Source: Clostridia bacterium | GTDB taxonomy: Bacteria; Bacillota; Clostridia; Christensenellales; Aristaeellaceae | Length of the DNA: 6,627 bases | Direction of reading: 5' to 3' | NCBI GenBank assembly: GCA_017620115.1 | Contig: JAFZRB010000092.1 | Coordinates: forward strand, 1 to 6,627 | Shown here: positions 5,155-6,627 of the stretch, one piece after another | Layout: each line of letters starts with the position of its first letter | How positions within the stretch are numbered: the stretch's first letter is position 1 | Notes under the pieces: model-generated | What the model saw: only the letters and a program-made list of their open reading frames with translations | What the model was told of the DNA's origin: nothing | Databases searched by the model: none | Translations under genes and position numbers: made by a program

Positions 5155-6627
5155 TCATTCTTTCACAAACAGAGCTTTTTCGCCCTGCATCCGGTTCATA
5201 TCGTTTTCTATCACTGCGCGGTACTGATAGGTCACGCCCGGCTCCAGGCCGCCGAGGCGTACGCTCACGCCGCCCTCGGAAAAAACTGTCACGCGATCGC
5301 TCACCTGCCAATCATCCTCATAGACAGCCATCGCGAAACCCGGATACTTCCGCCACTGGAAACAGACGTCCGCGCGATCAAAGGAGCCCATTGTGAGAAC
5401 TGTCGCGTGAAGCGTTACCGCATCGCCGTCCTGCGTCAACCCGTCGGCGTCGGTCATGATGCCCATGGGCTCGAACGCCGGCTCCACGTCTGTGATGCGG
5501 ATAACCAGGGGATTGCGCCACTGCAATCCGCAGTACACCCGCTGCGCGTTCATGACCGACACATGCAGCCCATCGTCCCGCTGTTCGAGACGGCTGCCCG
5601 CGTCCAGATCGGGCCGGTATTCGGTCAGCTCGCCGGAAGCGCCGAGCACGCTGGCCCGACTGGACGCCGTTGCGCGCGCCGATTTGATGACGAACTCCCG
5701 CCTCATCCCGCGATCCCAGTCCTTCTGATCCGTGACGACGGCGTAGAGCATCTTTCCCTTCTTATCTGTCAGCAGGATCAGGCTGCCTTCGGAAACCAGG
5801 ATCCATGGACGGACGCCGATGACCGCCTCGCGGTTGATAAAATTCCACAGGCCTATCTCGCGCAGCCGCCCCTCCTGCTCCGGGCTGATGTTTCCGTCCG
5901 AATCCGGGCCGATGTTCAGCAGAAGCGAACCGCCCAAAGCCCGCGTGTTTGCCAAAATCCTGATGGCCTGTTCGCCGGACTTGTATATCTCGTTTGTCGG
6001 CTGATAGCCCCAGGCGGACGAAAGCGTGATGCAGCTCTCCCAGGCCTCCTTCATGCCGACGCCGGGAAGATGCTGCTCCGGCGTCTGAATAGCCCCTCGG
6101 GTGACCAGAATACCCGGCTGCATATCCCAGGCCAGGTTCTTGCACATCTCCTGCAGGCTCTCGCCATTTTCGTCCTTCATCTTCTCGCCTCCGTCGAAGA
6201 AGATGAGATCGACAGGGCCGAACATGGTCATCAGCTCGGTCATCTGCGCGGCGAGATAAGCGCGGTAATCCGCCATGATGGCGGGCGGATAGGCGGATTG
6301 CGGGTCGCGCGTGATCGTCAAGCCGTGGTCATAGAGAAATCGGAAATCCTCGGGCGAGAAATAGAAGCCGACCTTCAGGTCATAACGCCGGAAGGCGTCC
6401 ACATATTGGCGCACGATATCGCGGCCATAGGGCGTATTCATCACGTTGAACGGCGTCGTCTTCGTATCCCACATGCAGAATCCGTTGTGATGCTTCGTCG
6501 TGAAAACGGCATACTGGACGCCCGCTATTTTGGCCAGGCGCGCCACGCGATCCGCGTCCCAACGGTTGGGATTGAAGGTTTTGGGCAGCTCCGTGTAGTA
6601 ACGGTCGGCATAGTCCTTTGAAGAACC
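5155..6627 (-). CDS. Alpha-L-fucosidase, GH29 (5' end outside the window)
   Basis: The 490 visible residues form a GH29 enzyme that releases alpha-linked L-fucose with retention. The open frame reaches the right edge (first visible residues GSSKDYADRYYTELP), so the GTG at 6546 is internal. Counting from the edge, AVFTTKHHNGFCMWD (His46, His47) lines the fucose pocket, the predicted nucleophile is Asp145 in DLIFFDGGE, and AWESCITLSSAWGY and SLLLNIGPDSDGNI are typical late motifs of the barrel. Roughly the last 100 residues are an accessory beta domain (FQWRKYPGF, LGGLEPGVTYQYRAVIEND) resembling an Ig/FN3-like fold. The product ends ALFVKE. Location cannot be judged because the N-terminus is missing. 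It lies upstream of the deformylase remnant and M55 gene on the same strand, probably one transcription unit. Likely substrates are fucosylated host glycans or plant xyloglucan. Confidence 0.92.
   Translation of the reverse strand, partial: GSSKDYADRYYTELPKTFNPNRWDADRVARLAKIAGVQYAVFTTKHHNGFCMWDTKTTPFNVMNTPYGRDIVRQYVDAFRRYDLKVGFYFSPEDFRFLYDHGLTITRDPQSAYPPAIMADYRAYLAAQMTELMTMFGPVDLIFFDGGEKMKDENGESLQEMCKNLAWDMQPGILVTRGAIQTPEQHLPGVGMKEAWESCITLSSAWGYQPTNEIYKSGEQAIRILANTRALGGSLLLNIGPDSDGNISPEQEGRLREIGLWNFINREAVIGVRPWILVSEGSLILLTDKKGKMLYAVVTDQKDWDRGMRREFVIKSARATASSRASVLGASGELTEYRPDLDAGSRLEQRDDGLHVSVMNAQRVYCGLQWRNPLVIRITDVEPAFEPMGIMTDADGLTQDGDAVTLHATVLTMGSFDRADVCFQWRKYPGFAMAVYEDDWQVSDRVTVFSEGGVSVRLGGLEPGVTYQYRAVIENDMNRMQGEKALFVKE

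Noticed and set aside
5074..6621. A 515-codon open frame on the + strand
   Set aside because: It is the antisense shadow of the GH29 fucosidase and start of the M55 region. Its translation is His/Arg/Ala-rich with no family motifs.

Overview
The window looks like chromosomal DNA from an uncultured gut-type Bacillota (Clostridia-like) bacterium. The coding DNA is GC-rich, ribosome binding sites are AGGAGG-like, and promoters are of the sigma-A type. The gene content is typical of glycan-using Clostridia and Paenibacillus relatives: Lpl/YtcQ-type sugar ABC importer parts, an ArsR-like regulator with a long C-terminal domain, a GH5 enzyme and a GH29 fucosidase. The lineage is inferred from gene types only.

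Left third (1-1405): a patchwork of broken genes. A reverse-strand hydrophobic reading frame of unknown origin (1-120) abuts the C-terminal part of an extracellular sugar-binding protein (92-715, + strand), which ends in a good intrinsic terminator (764-800). Next comes the left end of an IS200/IS605-family element (811-1020). It keeps its end hairpin, an internal promoter, a 13-bp stem that hides the ribosome binding site, and the first 27 codons of tnpA. It is cut off and joined directly to a piece of a carbohydrate ABC permease on the - strand (1021-1302). That piece carries a one-base frameshift and is itself joined out of frame to the start of a second permease (about 1303-1387).

Middle (1406-4111): an AT-rich intergenic region leads to a clean TTTACA-17-TACAAT promoter, then an ArsR-type winged-helix regulator (1795-2745), then a cytoplasmic GH5 glycoside hydrolase (2897-4111). 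These two probably form one glycan-responsive transcription unit.

Right part (4178-6627, - strand, convergent with the GH5 gene): a GH29 alpha-L-fucosidase, 5' end outside the window, followed by an M55 (DppA-like) D-aminopeptidase. Between them lies the C-terminal tail of a peptide deformylase, whose reading frame runs without a stop into the M55 gene.

Together, the intact genes point to intracellular breakdown of imported oligosaccharides (GH5, GH29) plus D-amino-acid peptide turnover (M55). The most notable features are the several abrupt gene-to-gene joins, the RBS-hiding IS200 leader and the deformylase-M55 read-through. No clearly new multi-gene system was found. The joins may be real decay or assembly artefacts, and the sequence alone cannot separate these.
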